Below, piece by piece: positions 10,810 to 21,745 of a DNA stretch of 64,000 nt. Within the stretch, counting starts at the first letter, position 1. Each line of letters begins with the position of its first letter. The notes below the pieces were generated by a model. That model worked only from the letters and a program-made list of their open reading frames with translations. It ran no database searches and was not told the DNA's origin. Location: contig NC_083648.1 in the NCBI RefSeq assembly GCF_963576545.1, positions 14,034,005-14,098,004 on the forward strand, written 5' to 3'. The translations under genes and the position numbers were made by a program. The stretch is from Limanda limanda. Lineage: Eukaryota; Chordata; Actinopteri; Pleuronectiformes; Pleuronectidae.

Positions 10810-11760
10810 GCCCACACCCCTCCTCTATTCCATCACCTTTTTTGATCTCATTATTTTGTTGCTCAAAGTCCCCCTCCCTTTTATAAAAACCAGCACTTTT
10901 ATGAGGCCAATAAATGGCGTTGTCAGCACAAAGACATCACGGGATGGTCGATCAATACGTGAGTCAACACCTTCCAGGAATGACTATTGATCGGGGATGT
11001 GTGTATGCAGATAGATGTGGCCCAGCAAGACGTCTCCTCTCCAACTGTGCTGGAAGCAGTGTTAGAGTCCCTACGAGTGAGAGGAAGCAGGAGAGAGGTC
11101 CGTCCAGAGCGCTGATCTCACATCAGTGGGGGTGCGCCTCCATCCTGACCTCATTCATTACCGTGGGTGGCAAAAAAAGATGCAAAGCTGATTATCCGAC
11201 CATTTAAAACAGCTTCACTCTCTCTACGCTGAGTCGAGCACAGGAGGTTTTTCTGAAAGGTGCCAATTTATTAAGAAAGAAATTTTAAAAATTTGTTCTT
11301 GTTTTTATTTACTTTGTTATCAGAAATCTATGGAGAGTTTGTGCTTACGGTGAAAGTAGATGCCAGAAAGAGGATGAAAAATACAAATGTCTCATTTGCT
11401 GTTGTACCTGAAATCTTGTGTCAATTATATACATTGTAAGATTTTCAACACTGTCTGTTTCCTGTGTCTTTAATGGCGTGTGTGTGTGACAGAGAAAATG
11501 AGGTTCACACCAGACACTTTATATAAAGATGGTCGACACTTCTGCACCTCCTCCCACTATCCAGATTTGAGCTAAAATATCGTGTACATCGAAGCAAGAG
11601 TCTGAAAACGTATGGGGGGAGATGAAGACTTGAACAAACATCAATGGGGTCAGAACTACCTAAAATGACAGACACAATCTTTCACAAAAAAATATGTTGA
11701 CTTTCAATATTTTAATTTTAATTTTTTGGTCCCTTTCTCATCCATTTAAGTGGATAAATC

Positions 11761-11857
11761 TGGATTTCTGGCGGTTCTGCAGCCAGCCAGTAGGTGGCGA
11801 TCAAGGCACTTTGTCGTCACTTTTGGGGAGTTGTCCATCTTTATAGAAAGTCTATGG
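11761..11857. repeat. Dispersed teleost-type repeat (CCATCTTTATAnAnAGTCTATGG end)
   Basis: It contains CAGCCAGTAGGTGGCGATCA, GTCGTCACTTTTGGGGAG and GTCCATCTTTATAGAAAGTC followed by TATGG. I recall this arrangement as a frequent dispersed element in fish genomes. Only one copy is seen in this window, so the call rests on recall rather than internal comparison. Confidence 0.6.
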
Positions 11858-12520
11858 TTCATACAAACAGCATTCAGAACCACTATGTGTAGGTTTCTTA
11901 GGAAAAGGTCTGTTGTCATAAAATTGTCCACACCATCTGTCCTGGTGGTTTCTCAAGGAGCACAAGGGCCAATGATGTTGGAGATGACAGCTGCTGCCCG
12001 CTGTTGTCACACCGGGAAAAAAGGAGCACGTGTTCAGAGCACACTAAGTGCTTTGTCTTGTTTCTGTGTGTGGAAAATAAAATGATCTTCCCCTCAGGAT
12101 GGTTTTAACAAGGTATACTTGACCACGACCCTATGGGAGACTGAAATGGCACGTGTCATGTAGGGAAGGCATATCAAACACTGTGTGTGTGTGTAGAAGC
12201 AAACAGCTTTGTGGTTCTAGTAGAGCAGCAGCCGTAGCAACCTGTCATCAGGTTATAAATTACAGGAGTTAAACAATTCAGGAGAAACTTGTACTCAGGT
12301 CAGGGCTGAAATATTTAACCAAGATTATGAATATTAACAGTGTCTCAGTAAGTGCCACCCTTCTACCTCTAAACAGCCCAGAAAAACACAGACTCTGTCC
12401 TTGTAGGTCGACCTTGTTCATGCCAGCATCTGTTTGGTGGAACAACACAGGGAGTCAAACGAATTTAAAGGACCAGTGTGTTCTGTTTAGGCAGAAAAAA
12501 CATAATTTTTGTTTGAAAAT

Positions 12521-12873
12521 CATTTCCTCCGCCAGTGAGTTTATGTTTTCAACCCCTTCAATTTGTACGTTTGTTGGTTCGTAAACAGGATTACACAACA
12601 GCAGCAGAAGGGAGTTCTGTGGGAACTTGCTGGAGGGATGTGGTATGGATCCAGAACCCATCACATTCTTGTGCTGATACGGAACAGATGAAGACGACTT
12701 TTTTCCACTTGTGTTAACATTGCAAGATAGGGTGTGCTTTTCAACATTTTCATTATTTTCCCAGGGAATGATAATAGACCATGATGAATAAATTCATGCA
12801 GATGTAGGGAACTGATATCTATGATAGTGGGACTGTCAGGCCTTGGCAGAGGTATGTGCTCTCCTGAGGGACC
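12521..12873 (+). repeat. Dispersed repeat, copy 2 (GGGAACTGATATCTATGA family)
   Basis: It reads TTTCCTCCGCCAGTGAGTTT, GTTTGTTGGTTCGTAAACAG, GATTACACAAC, ATGTGGTATGGATCCAGAAC, CATTGCAAGATAGGG, GAATAAATTCATG, GGGAACTGATATCTATGA and GGCCTTGGCAGAGGTATG, in the same order and orientation as copy 1. It is more complete at the left end than copy 1. Confidence 0.85.
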
Positions 12874-14469
12874 ATCAGGTGTTTTTGCCAGTTTAGAATG
12901 AGCTCTTCACATCTACATCTACATAAACTATTAGAATATCCCTCCATGTTTCCACAGTAACCCAGAATGTAGAAATCAAACACTTGCTTTAGAGAGGGCC
13001 TTCCACATCTCTACATTACCTGAAGGCCATTGTACGAATGGGTGATAGCAACCTGCACCTCACTGCTTGATACGAATAACTCCAAATCAGAAGGCTCAGA
13101 TAGTTTTTTATAGATCATAATTCATATATCAATACTCAGTGAGGTATAGTCATCTTTTAGGTGAATGCATTTCATTCTCTGAAAGCATCAGTGGTTCTTC
13201 TGCACATACCAGCTCCACACATTCCCAGGTATCGATTGTGTCTGAAGCTTTTCACCCTCTCCTCTCCTATCGGCACACACAACAGCAAATCCACGAGTTA
13301 TTCTCAGCCTTTTGGCTTTCAGCTTGCCCTTTGCTTCACAGCACTTTTATGAGCGACTGACTCACAACCTTACATGGTCTCCGTATTTGAAATATCAACT
13401 CAACAGTGCAAAACACTTGTCAATAAAAAGAAAAAAGGGAAAAACTCCTGCACTCAAAACACTACTGCTTATACTTCCAGGCCCTTATGATAACATGGTG
13501 CAAGTATTGTGCACTTCACATCTCATGGAGCCCATTAAAATATATTATTCTCAGAAATGAATGACGTACTACAGGAAAATTCAAAATTGCATTTTCACTT
13601 CAACATGAGGGCAATTTAGAGGGAAGCTGAATAAGTTCAAAGAAATGCAATCTCTGGAGTAATGGAGAAAATTGGATTTCTGTCTTAGACACTCCTCGGC
13701 AGCAGGTGCCACAGTAAACCTACCAAATCTTTTAACGCTACGTTACAGCGAGTGAATGTTTGGTGAAATAAACACGGTATTTGGAGCAGTTATCCTATTG
13801 TCTCAGCTTCTTTATCCCTACTATTTGAATTTGGATTAGCCGAAGAATGCATGCAAGGTTTTCATGTCAAAAAACTCAAAGGGCGAGAGATCCCCGGTAA
13901 TTTTTAACATCCTTGTCAAGTCTGCAAGTTCAGCCAAAAGATACCAAGAGGCAGTGTGCTCTCAGGCTGAATCTCCCTACAAGGCTGCAAATGCGAGGTG
14001 AGTGTCTTTCGACGTTTGGCTTATTAGATATTCTCTCTTTTGCTCTGCACTGTACCTGAACTCCAGCCTCCTGCTCCCTCTCTGCCTCGCTCTCCCTCGC
14101 TGATATCGAGCTGTCTGAGTTGTTATATAATTTTGCATTAGTACTTCGATTCAAGATCAAGGACTTCACATAATTGCTTCTGTCAGACGACTGAATGTGA
14201 GATGGATCAAATACCCAGAAGCTCCCACAGATGCACATCCACCTCCGGTTGTATGCACATACTGCCCCCCAGTGGGTTATCGGTTTCATTACATTTTTGA
14301 AGGGAAAAAAACAATAAAGGGTCAAAGTGCAAGTCTGGCTGAGTCTGACGAGGTCCTTAAAGGCAGAGACGACAACAGAATTCTGCTTGACAATAATATA
14401 ACACAACGGGGACCAAACGAGAATGCTACTCAGAAGAGAGCCTACTCGTATTATTCCTTTAGAAATGGG

Positions 14470-14676
14470 TAAAGACGTAATGTTAAAGAAAGTGAAAACA
14501 AAAAAAATCCTGAATACACCCCTTGATCCAGATCTGCACCGGAATTGAATGGCTTTGACCCTGACCCACACTGGCCCCCTCAATCAATTTCCGTGGTATA
14601 CGTCTGTTTGTGTTTGTGTAATGCTGCTGACTAACAAAAGAACAAACAAACGCTGCTGAAAACGTAATCTCCGTCA
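14470..14676 (-). repeat. Dispersed repeat, copy 3, inverted and partial
   Basis: The plus strand reads AAAGAAAGTGAAAAC, AATCCTGAATACACCCCTTG, GATCCAGATCTGCACCGGAA, TGACCCACACTGG, GTGTAATGCTGCTGACTAAC and AAACAAACGCTGCTGAAAAC. This is the reverse complement of the middle and left portion of copies 1 and 2. The distal GATATCTATGA portion is missing. Confidence 0.75.
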
Positions 14677-14768
14677 GCCATGAGAGTTTAGTTTGATTTC
14701 TCTGAATTTAAAGCACAACCCCACTGTCAGTTGTACTAGTTATTGAAAAAATTCACAGTGGTCTTGTT

Positions 14769-15145
14769 AAGCTGCTCTCAGACATGCACTGAACTCTAGA
14801 GATGTTCCGCACTTTCTCCAGAAAGAGGTGCATGTGTAAACGTAAATGAAGTCAGCAGAAAGTCTGCAGCATCCTATGTGAGCGCACAGCAGCAAAATGA
14901 GGGGTTTATAATGCTTCCAACACGAGACAGACGCAATAATGAAAACACGTAGAAGACACAGACGAAGATGTCAAGAGAGCCGACAACAAATACCTCACTT
15001 CCTGCCTCCGCCTGCTGCAGCCATCTGCTCCACCTCTCGCCTGAAAACCCCAGTACATTTATTGCTGTTGAACTCGTCAGTGCAGAGAACCTCCTGCTGC
15101 GTTTTGCGTGTGTGAAAAGCTAATTTTTATCTCTGAAAACGGCTT
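14769..15145. repeat. MITE-like repeat, copy 1 (AAGCTGCTCTCAGACATGCACTGA end)
   Basis: It begins AAGCTGCTCTCAGACATG and ends TCTCTGAAAACGGCTT, an imperfect inverted repeat of the start. Internal motifs such as TTCCTGCCTCCGCCTGC and CTCCTGCTGCGTT recur in the copy at 38348-38652. The size (about 380 bp) and inverted ends fit a non-autonomous DNA element. I did not find a clear target duplication. Confidence 0.6.
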
Positions 15146-15289
15146 TAGATCAGCACAGCTTCACATAGTCAGGCTGAGAAACCCAACAGTTTGAAGAGAG
15201 AAAAAACAACAACACCCTTTTAACCTTGAGTAGAACCGGACTAAGTGTGTGGGGAAGTGCGGCCATGTCTCTTCTCATGAGAGAAATGT

Positions 15290-15560
15290 GGGAGACAGGA
15301 GAGGAAAGGTTGTGAATTTCACATGTGAAGTGTGTGGCAGACATGTACCTTCACATTGGAAACAGGGGAGTTTTGGGAATGTTTTTGTCGTGTAATGCTT
15401 GACAGCCATGTAGGTTCCCATGTAAAACCAATGGGATTGCATGTGAGAAGTGTCGACATCCAAGACGTTTCACTTGGGAGTTTACCTGTGGACTTCACAC
15501 ACTAAACCACATGTGAAGGAATATATGTGCCACATATTTCACATGGTTTCGACTTGTGGT
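15290..15560. repeat. Repeat rich in the palindrome TTCACATGTGAA
   Basis: The palindrome TTTCACATGTGAA near 15317 is followed by a series of related words (TTCACATTGG, GCATGTGAGAAG, CACATGTGAAGG, TTTCACATGG) across about 250 bases. It looks like a dispersed or internally repeated element rather than a gene. I cannot assign a family. Confidence 0.4.
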
Positions 15561-16371
15561 CCCATGTTCACAAGTCCTGTGTCTGTCAACCTCTAGTGGT
15601 TGAAGTTATCTACAGCAGTGTAGAAGTTGCTGTGTTTAGTTGACAGTGACACAGAGTGTGGGTATTAAAACTGATATAGAAACAATGATGATAGTTTGGT
15701 TATATATCACGTTATCTTCAGCTCAGTTTTAAATCACCATAGTTACAATATACGTAAAATACGAGACACGCATATCTTAAACTTCAAAAGCTTGTGGTCT
15801 TTTCCTCACAAATTCAGATTTACTGAACTTTCTTTCCCACAGTGTTTGCAGGGATGGACCTCAGACTGACCCCGACATGAAGCTTTGAATATTCAAACAG
15901 CTTACAGAATATAGTCCTGGGCACCAGAACCACTGTACACCCCTCGTGTCAGTGCTGAGCAGTTATATGTCGTGGTTGATTGGGACAGTGGTCCTGGAGA
16001 TTTACTACACTCTGTTAGAAGCTCGTTTAACCACATTATGATGAAAATTCATTATTACAGAGTGGTTGGAGCAGTTAAACCCTGTGAGAGCCATTAAGAG
16101 AAAGTGATATACAAACAATTTAAACTAAGATTCCTGTGTCTGTCTCTCTGATTTGCGAAAGGCAACTAACACTATCAGTTCAATAATTCTCGCACCCAAA
16201 GCGTGAATCATATCCCGAGACCTCAGAGGCTGAAAATACTTGCTCAGTGTAACCATCTCAATAGACAGTGTTTATGAGAATTCAAGAACAAATCAGGCAG
16301 CTTGGCCCGTAATTCATTCATTATATTGACGGAAATGGACGATTGTTTCCTGCCTCATCTCTCTTCACTTC

Positions 16372-16640
16372 CTTTCCATTCTATGTTTCTGAACAGTGTG
16401 ACTACTTTGATTGAGATTTTGTCTTCTCAACTTCCTTCTATAGATATCCAGTGTGTGGGCTACAGTTTGTTTATCTTTATCAACTTCATCACTCACTTGG
16501 ACAGCCTATCGTCAGAAAAATAGTTTGAAGATGATGTGGACAGGGGCTCATCTGGGATTTGAACCAAAGAAGCTCTTAAAACCGAAGCGAGAATCTAACC
16601 CCAGATCAACAAGCTACAAATTAACGATTTCTAATGTAAC
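16372..16640 (-). repeat. SINE-like repeat, copy A, with tRNA-like half
   Basis: It contains CTATGTTTCTGAACAGTGTG, shared with copies B and C. It is followed by a segment that on the minus strand reads GATTCTCGCTTCGG and GGTTCAAATCCCAGATGAGC, which resembles the anticodon-to-acceptor half of tRNA-Pro(CGG). The arrangement suggests a tRNA-derived retroposon family, lying in the same orientation as copy B. Confidence 0.55.
16544..16595 (-). pseudogene. tRNA-Pro-like 3' half (CGG anticodon-like), truncated
   Basis: The minus strand has an anticodon stem/loop-like GATTCTCGCTTCGG, a damaged variable region, the T-loop box GGTTCAAATCCC and the acceptor strand GATGAGCCCC. The D-arm and 5' acceptor strand are absent, so it cannot fold as a tRNA. 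Confidence 0.55.
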
Positions 16641-16725
16641 TATTTGAGTAACCTATCATTGTGAGACTTTCTATAAAATATGTGTTTTGTTGTCTCCATA
16701 TTCCAAACTCAATGTTAGGCATGAC

Positions 16726-16920
16726 CTAAGCCTCTATACAGTAACTAGAGATTTTGATCCCATGTTTTTGTACAGTGTGACTACTTACAATCAACCATTG
16801 GGTACTGTTAGTTGCTTTGTAGAGTTTAGTCGAATCACAACATGACAGAGAGAACGGTGAAAGGGCTCGACTGGGATTTGAACCCAGGACCTCTCGCACC
16901 CTAAGCAAGAATATCTTAAT
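16726..16920 (-). repeat. SINE-like repeat, copy B, with tRNA-like half
   Basis: It shares CCCATGTTTTTGTACAGTGT and TGTTAGTTGCTTTGTAGAGT with copies A and C. It ends in a good 3' half of tRNA-Pro (listed separately). Copies A and B are about 320 bases apart in the same orientation. Confidence 0.6.
16863..16915 (-). pseudogene. tRNA-Pro(AGG)-like 3' half, truncated
   Basis: The minus strand reads TTGCTTAGGGTGCGAGAGGT, CCTGGGTTCAAATCCCAG and TCGAGCCC. The anticodon-loop word TTAGGGT, the variable arm GCGAGAGGTC, the B-box-like GGTTCAAATCC and the acceptor CGAGCCC agree with vertebrate tRNA-Pro(AGG) as I remember it. The 5' half (acceptor strand and D-arm) is missing. It is a tRNA pseudogene or the tRNA part of a SINE, not a functional tRNA. 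Confidence 0.75.
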
Positions 16921-18378
16921 AACTGATTTTAAAAAGACTCCAGGAATTGAAAGGAAAATACAGTTTATGTCACTCTGAGTGAGGAAATACTGATGACACA
17001 GCAATTATATGCATTCCATGTTAAAAATGCATTCATAGATTTCTCATTGAAAGTTGAGCACGGCCATCATCCTTTCCTGCAGCCAACTCAAAGGGTCACT
17101 TTCATAATACACCGAGCATCAGCCTCAACATTTAAACCAGGCATATTTAACTGCAGGTGGATATCGCTGCCACCAGGTGGCGCTGTGGCCCCACCACATG
17201 GCTGAGCACTACAGTAAGTCAAGTGTTATGTGGCACTGCAGGATGTGTTTTCATCAGATCCGGGGGAAGTGCTCCAACCAACAGGCGAGCTTTCCTCATG
17301 CTGTGTACACGAGCAAAACAAAAAGCCACACAACTATGGACAGCCATTAACACAAACGCTACAGTGTCAACACACTTTTCCAGCAGCTTGGACTGATTCC
17401 CAATCACACTCCTCGAATCAAGCTGACATTTGAAGGACCCGCGGGACTTTGCCCATCTTCCATGACCTGCAACGATCCATAATAACCTCTGGCCCCCTGA
17501 CCTTCTCAGTTGTCATGTTACTGCTGGAGTTCAGTTGGACGTGACAGCTCCGGAGGGAGGACGGGGCTGCAGAGCTCTGTCTGCCTTGGAGGACAAAAGA
17601 AGAGGACGAGGCTTTTTATTAAACCCGTTAAGCCCCGAGGTGAACGTCCAGAGCAGAATGAGATACCACAAAGATTGTGGTCGACACTAAAGAATGATTG
17701 TGTAATCACTGGGATTTATGTGGTCCCTGCGGAACACGAGATACTGTATCACAGTAAATTTGGAATTTGATATTCATCCTGCAGTCTTTATGTCGTCCAT
17801 TAAAACCACATAGAGAACTACTCCCTCTAACTAGTGGTACTGCAGTATACTGGTACATTACAGGTTTTACTGTAACTTCAAATCTTGCTAAATTAAATTG
17901 AGTTTGAAATTGTGGCCAAAACTAAATCATTATTACGTCAAAATGCAAAAATGCATAAATATGTACAGGAAATGAAATGAAAGATGTGCCAGCAGACTCC
18001 AGACCAAGAAGAACCACTGATCACAGAAAGACTACATTTCCCAGAAATCCCAGACAGTGGAGATTTCTTAGAAAAAGCGTTTTATGTAATATTTAAACGC
18101 TCTGCATGCATGGTGAGATAATTAAATGTGTGTGGATTAAAAGAAAAACATCTAGACAGAAGGAAAGGAGAGCAGGGGGACTCTGACCCAAAGGCCTTTT
18201 AAAACGAGTTTCTCATTCCAGCTGTGATGCATCCTTAAGGCAAGAATTACATTTTTTAATATGGTCTTTAATTATTATCTGAGTGGATGAATATCACTTT
18301 GTAGAAGGTAAAAGGTATAAATATATGCATGAAATGATGTGACAGTAGTTAAAGGGAGTACTCACATTCTAGTATTTC

Positions 18379-18575
18379 TATCTTAGTGAGGACAATCAGT
18401 GGCATATTACATTCCTTAGCCCATTACCCTAACCGTAACCATCACAGCTAAATGTCTGACCCTAATCTAAATCAAATTCTAATCCTAACACTAGAAACAA
18501 GTTTTAGCCCTTTAACACTCTTTGAAAAAATGAAATTGGTCCCCACAAGGACATAAGTACAAACACACACACACA
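18379..18575. repeat. Dispersed repeat with CCCTAACC core and GTGAGGAC / GTCCCCAC ends
   Basis: It begins TATCTTAGTGAGGACAATCA, holds a degenerate telomere-like stretch (CCCATTACCCTAACCGTAAC and CTAATCCTAACAC) and ends GGTCCCCACAAGGACATAAG then a CA run. GTGAGGAC and GTCCCCAC form inverted ends. I recall this block as frequent in teleost genomes. It is an interspersed repeat, not a true telomere. Confidence 0.65.
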
Positions 18576-18754
18576 AATGGTGTAAATGCTATGACATCTC
18601 TTCACATATAGAAAAAATGGTGTCATCTACTGCAAAAATGTTAAATTTCCATGTTTTTTTGCAACTTCCTTTCATGTGTCAGTACCATGTGGCTTTAAAG
18701 TGTTTTAAATGTGAAGAATTTCAATTCCACTCTCTAAGCCGAGCAAGGCTAAAC

Positions 18755-18950
18755 ACAGACAGGACAAATCTTGAGATTTCCATTCCATGTTTCTGAAAAG
18801 TGTGATTACTGATTTCTCAACTTCTCCTTGAAATGAGCCACTTGGCTCTGTTAGTTGATTTGTGGAGTTTGGTTGAGTCAACCTTCGAGTATTCGAGTAA
18901 GAATCCGACAGCATGGCATTAAGGTCACGTTCCTCCAGAGCCACAGGAGG
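18755..18950 (-). repeat. SINE-like repeat, copy C
   Basis: It reads TTCCATGTTTCTGAAAAGTG, CTCTGTTAGTTGATTTGTGG and AGTTTGGTTGAGTCAACC, matching the ordered motifs of copies A and B. The tRNA-like part is not recognisable. Confidence 0.55.
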
Positions 18951-19049
18951 CGTTACGCAACTGGTTTCTGTTTTCCAAGGCTGAGAAGTACTCCCCATAA
19001 CTGGTGCCTTGGTCTCAATGTGCAAAACAGGTGTGGAATTTCCCTTTAG

Positions 19050-19052
<3 letters not shown>

Positions 19053-19125
<73 letters not shown>

Positions 19126-19134
19126 ACACACACA
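19053..19134. repeat. (CA)n microsatellite, about 80 bp
   Basis: Nearly perfect CA run with two CACG interruptions near its right end. Confidence 0.98.
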
Positions 19135-19598
19135 CGTGTTGTGCATATTCGACAGGTTATCCATCAAGCCCTCAACAAGCCGAGGATCTGGGGAATGTGT
19201 TCTAAATGAGAAATCATTGACTAGGTAACCGGCTGGTAATGGGGTCTGCTTCTGATGGGATAAGGTGGTTGAACCTGGAACATAAAGACACGAGTGAGTC
19301 ACCTGCATTTATGTGGTAAAGCAAATCGTTGAAGAGGACAGAATGAGAAAAAAAAAAGAGGAAAATGTGTGTGTGAGGGAGATGGGACTGGGAACTGTTG
19401 ATTGCTTTTCTCACTTGTGCTCATTGCTGTTGGACACATAAGACAAAACACTGATTAACAATTAGTAATGGTCAACACATCGATGCTGAGGGATGGTCTG
19501 TTTTTAAAGTGTGTCCCATAATGATAATGAGCGTGACACACGTTTTGTGTGCAGCTCATGGTTTTGACATTTAGCATTTGACACGGGATTCGTCACAT

Positions 19599-19627
19599 AC
19601 GTATGTGTGTGTGTGTCTGTGTTTGTA

Positions 19628-19664
<37 letters not shown>
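19599..19664. repeat. (GT)n microsatellite, interrupted
   Basis: Two GT runs separated by TCTGTGTTTGTATGTGA, the longer about 30 bp. Confidence 0.95.
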
Positions 19665-19668
<4 letters not shown>

Positions 19669-21032
19669 CATATCACTGAGCCTGCAACAGGCCGATAATG
19701 CTCCAAGCATCACCTGGCAGCAGTGCTTATTGATCTGGTGATGCATGCTGGGAGAAAAGATTGCTTTCAAAGGTCAATTTTAATATGGGAAGGTCACAGT
19801 GTTAACTCAGCGCTATTGTTTGTTTGCGTGCATGCTGACTGCGTAACTGTTGTGTAGATGTGTGCATGTTAAATTAGGTCATTATTTAAATAATAAATGT
19901 CCAAGTGCACTGTTGTCCCACGGCCAAGTCGAATTTTACACTTTGCATCCTCCGAGCAAAAAGCCCCGAGCGCAGCAGTCATGACATTTATTGATGGCCT
20001 CTGCATCTTTTTATGAATCTGTTTGTTCTTTCTCCGCCACAGTCATCATCACATCTTGTACCGTGTGTGTGTCTGTGAGTCATAAAGTCATAAACAGAGT
20101 GGGTATCCGTTTGTGGCTGTGCATGCATGTGTATATAGTATATAATAGAACTTTTTGGCCTTGTGATGCACAAAATGAAACACAAAATCACAACAACAAA
20201 TTCACAAAACCCCAATGCCACCACAAAGTACAACACTTAGCTGGCAGAGCGATCAATAGGAAGAGACTGCGTAGAATCGCAAAGTAAAACAGACAGAACT
20301 TTAATTAAATTGAATCGGTCCCAGATAATGAAATTACTGGGACTTAAAGCGACAGACACACTGAAGCTTTGGACTGTAGGAGCCTCGGCTTGAACTGCAG
20401 AACAACATCCACTGGTATTAACAAGTATCCCTGTATTATTGGAGTAGAATTGTATGATTCTCCTAGAGAGACACCAGAAAGTTTCCCTACACTGAAACTG
20501 AAAAGCAGTTTGAAGCTGAGATATATATAGCTAAATAACCAAAATAAGCACAAATGAGACCAGATTAAAAATCTTAAACCAAACTGGATCAGGTTTCACC
20601 AAAAGAAAGTAATAAACCAATTTTAACCTCAAACAAAGTCAAGGGAAACTGAAAAAATAAATGTGGTAGCATTGCAATGAGAACAAGCAACAAAAAATAA
20701 ATGTAATAAAAATAATAATAATAACAATACTTCCCACTAAGCAACCAGTTGGCGAGAGTGTCAAAAAAAACATTTGTTAAATAAACGGGATAAGCTCTGC
20801 AAAAGCTTTTGATTTTAACTGATTTCAAATAAAAATCAGTTGTAGTGTCAGAAATGTCAGCTTTCATAAGTGAATTTCTGTGTGTTACATGTTGCTCTTT
20901 GTTGAAGAGCTTCCTGCGTGTCAACGTGTCCTTCAGCGACACACTGAGCCACGAACAGCCCCTGACTGTGGTGACAGTGTGTGCGAGTTGGACGTATGAT
21001 TCTGAGGCGTTACATGTGTAAGTGCTGAATGA

Positions 21033-21119
21033 CTGTGTGTGTGTGTGTGTGTGTGTGACTTGTAATGTAAAGCGTTTTGACAGGTTGTTAGGAGCTATAT
21101 AAATACAGTCATTCTACCT
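21033..21119. repeat. (GT)n followed by L2/SINE-like 3' tail
   Basis: A GT run (21033-21057) is followed by GTAATGTAAAGCGTTTTGAC, GAGCTATATAAATACAGTCA and TTCTACC. This resembles the conserved 3' tail of fish L2-type LINEs and their SINEs (AAGCGCTTTGAGT then GCTATATAAATNCAGTCC). Family assignment is from recall. Confidence 0.6.
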
Positions 21120-21219
21120 TTCAGCAGCATTCCAAAGATTCCTCCCCTCAGACCTAAGCTAAAGATTCAAATAAATAATAAGTTTCCATGAAAAACATGT
21201 TTGTGTCTATTTTCATGCA

Positions 21220-21745
21220 GCTTAGTGCTTCCCTTAAAGGCAACTCCAAGGCAGCACAGGCCAACCTCTGCTGAGCTGCATCGCACTGACCAGCCCCCTC
21301 AAAACCTGCACAAGGCCTCAGAGATTCCCTCCACTGTACAATCCCTGAGATGGAGTCTCTCCAAAAGGAAAGGCTCTAAAGGAGCAAGTTAACCTGCTGG
21401 AAAATAGTTGGAGCCAGCTCCTGGAGGAGCACAGACAAAAAGACGAGCTCCCAGAAAGGGCAAGCTTGCAAGAAAGCATACAAATACAGTTTTTACCTAC
21501 TCGCTCTGAAAAAAAGAGACAAAGAGCCAAAGGCTGTGGAAGGGCAGCGGTGGAGCAGGTGTGACGCTCTGGAGGCGAGCCTGCAACAAGAGCTGGCTCA
21601 GGGAGGAAAAAAGCTGGAGGAGGAAAGTGCAGAAGGTGGAAAATGAGAAGAAGCTGCTCGGTGAAGAAAAAAAAGGGCCCAAGAAGGAGGAGGAGAAAGA
21701 CGAGTAGATCAGCCTCCTGCCCTCTAAGAATAAACAGCTTCAGGT
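21220..21745 (+). pseudogene. Possible decayed coiled-coil pseudogene
   Basis: On the plus strand one frame (from about 21355) reads ALKEQVNLLENSWSQLLEEH, RQKDELPERASLQESIQIQ and later KKRQRAKG up to a TGA near 21563. A second frame then continues with KKRDKEPKAVEGQRW and ALEASLQQELAQGGKKLEEE. The Glu/Lys/Gln/Leu-rich, heptad-like pattern looks like a coiled-coil protein broken by a frameshift and several stops, with no introns. I cannot name the parent. The A/G-rich composition of the area can by itself produce Glu/Lys-rich frames, so this could be false. Confidence 0.3.

Noticed and set aside
13930..14583. 217-codon open frame on the minus strand
   Set aside because: It overlaps the inverted dispersed repeat at 14470-14676, shows no recognisable domain, and one or so frames of this length is expected by chance.
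16863..16915. Functional tRNA-Pro gene
   Set aside because: The 5' acceptor strand and D-arm are missing; only the 3' half is present.
18421..18490. Interstitial telomere
   Set aside because: The CCCTAACC words are degenerate and lie within a larger interspersed repeat with its own ends.
19004..19308. Open frames of repeated Thr-His or Cys-Val on both strands
   Set aside because: These are translations of the CA/GT microsatellite; the same holds at 24859-25195, 31936-32223, 35073-35531, 48023-48304, 52500-52692 and 61541-61923.
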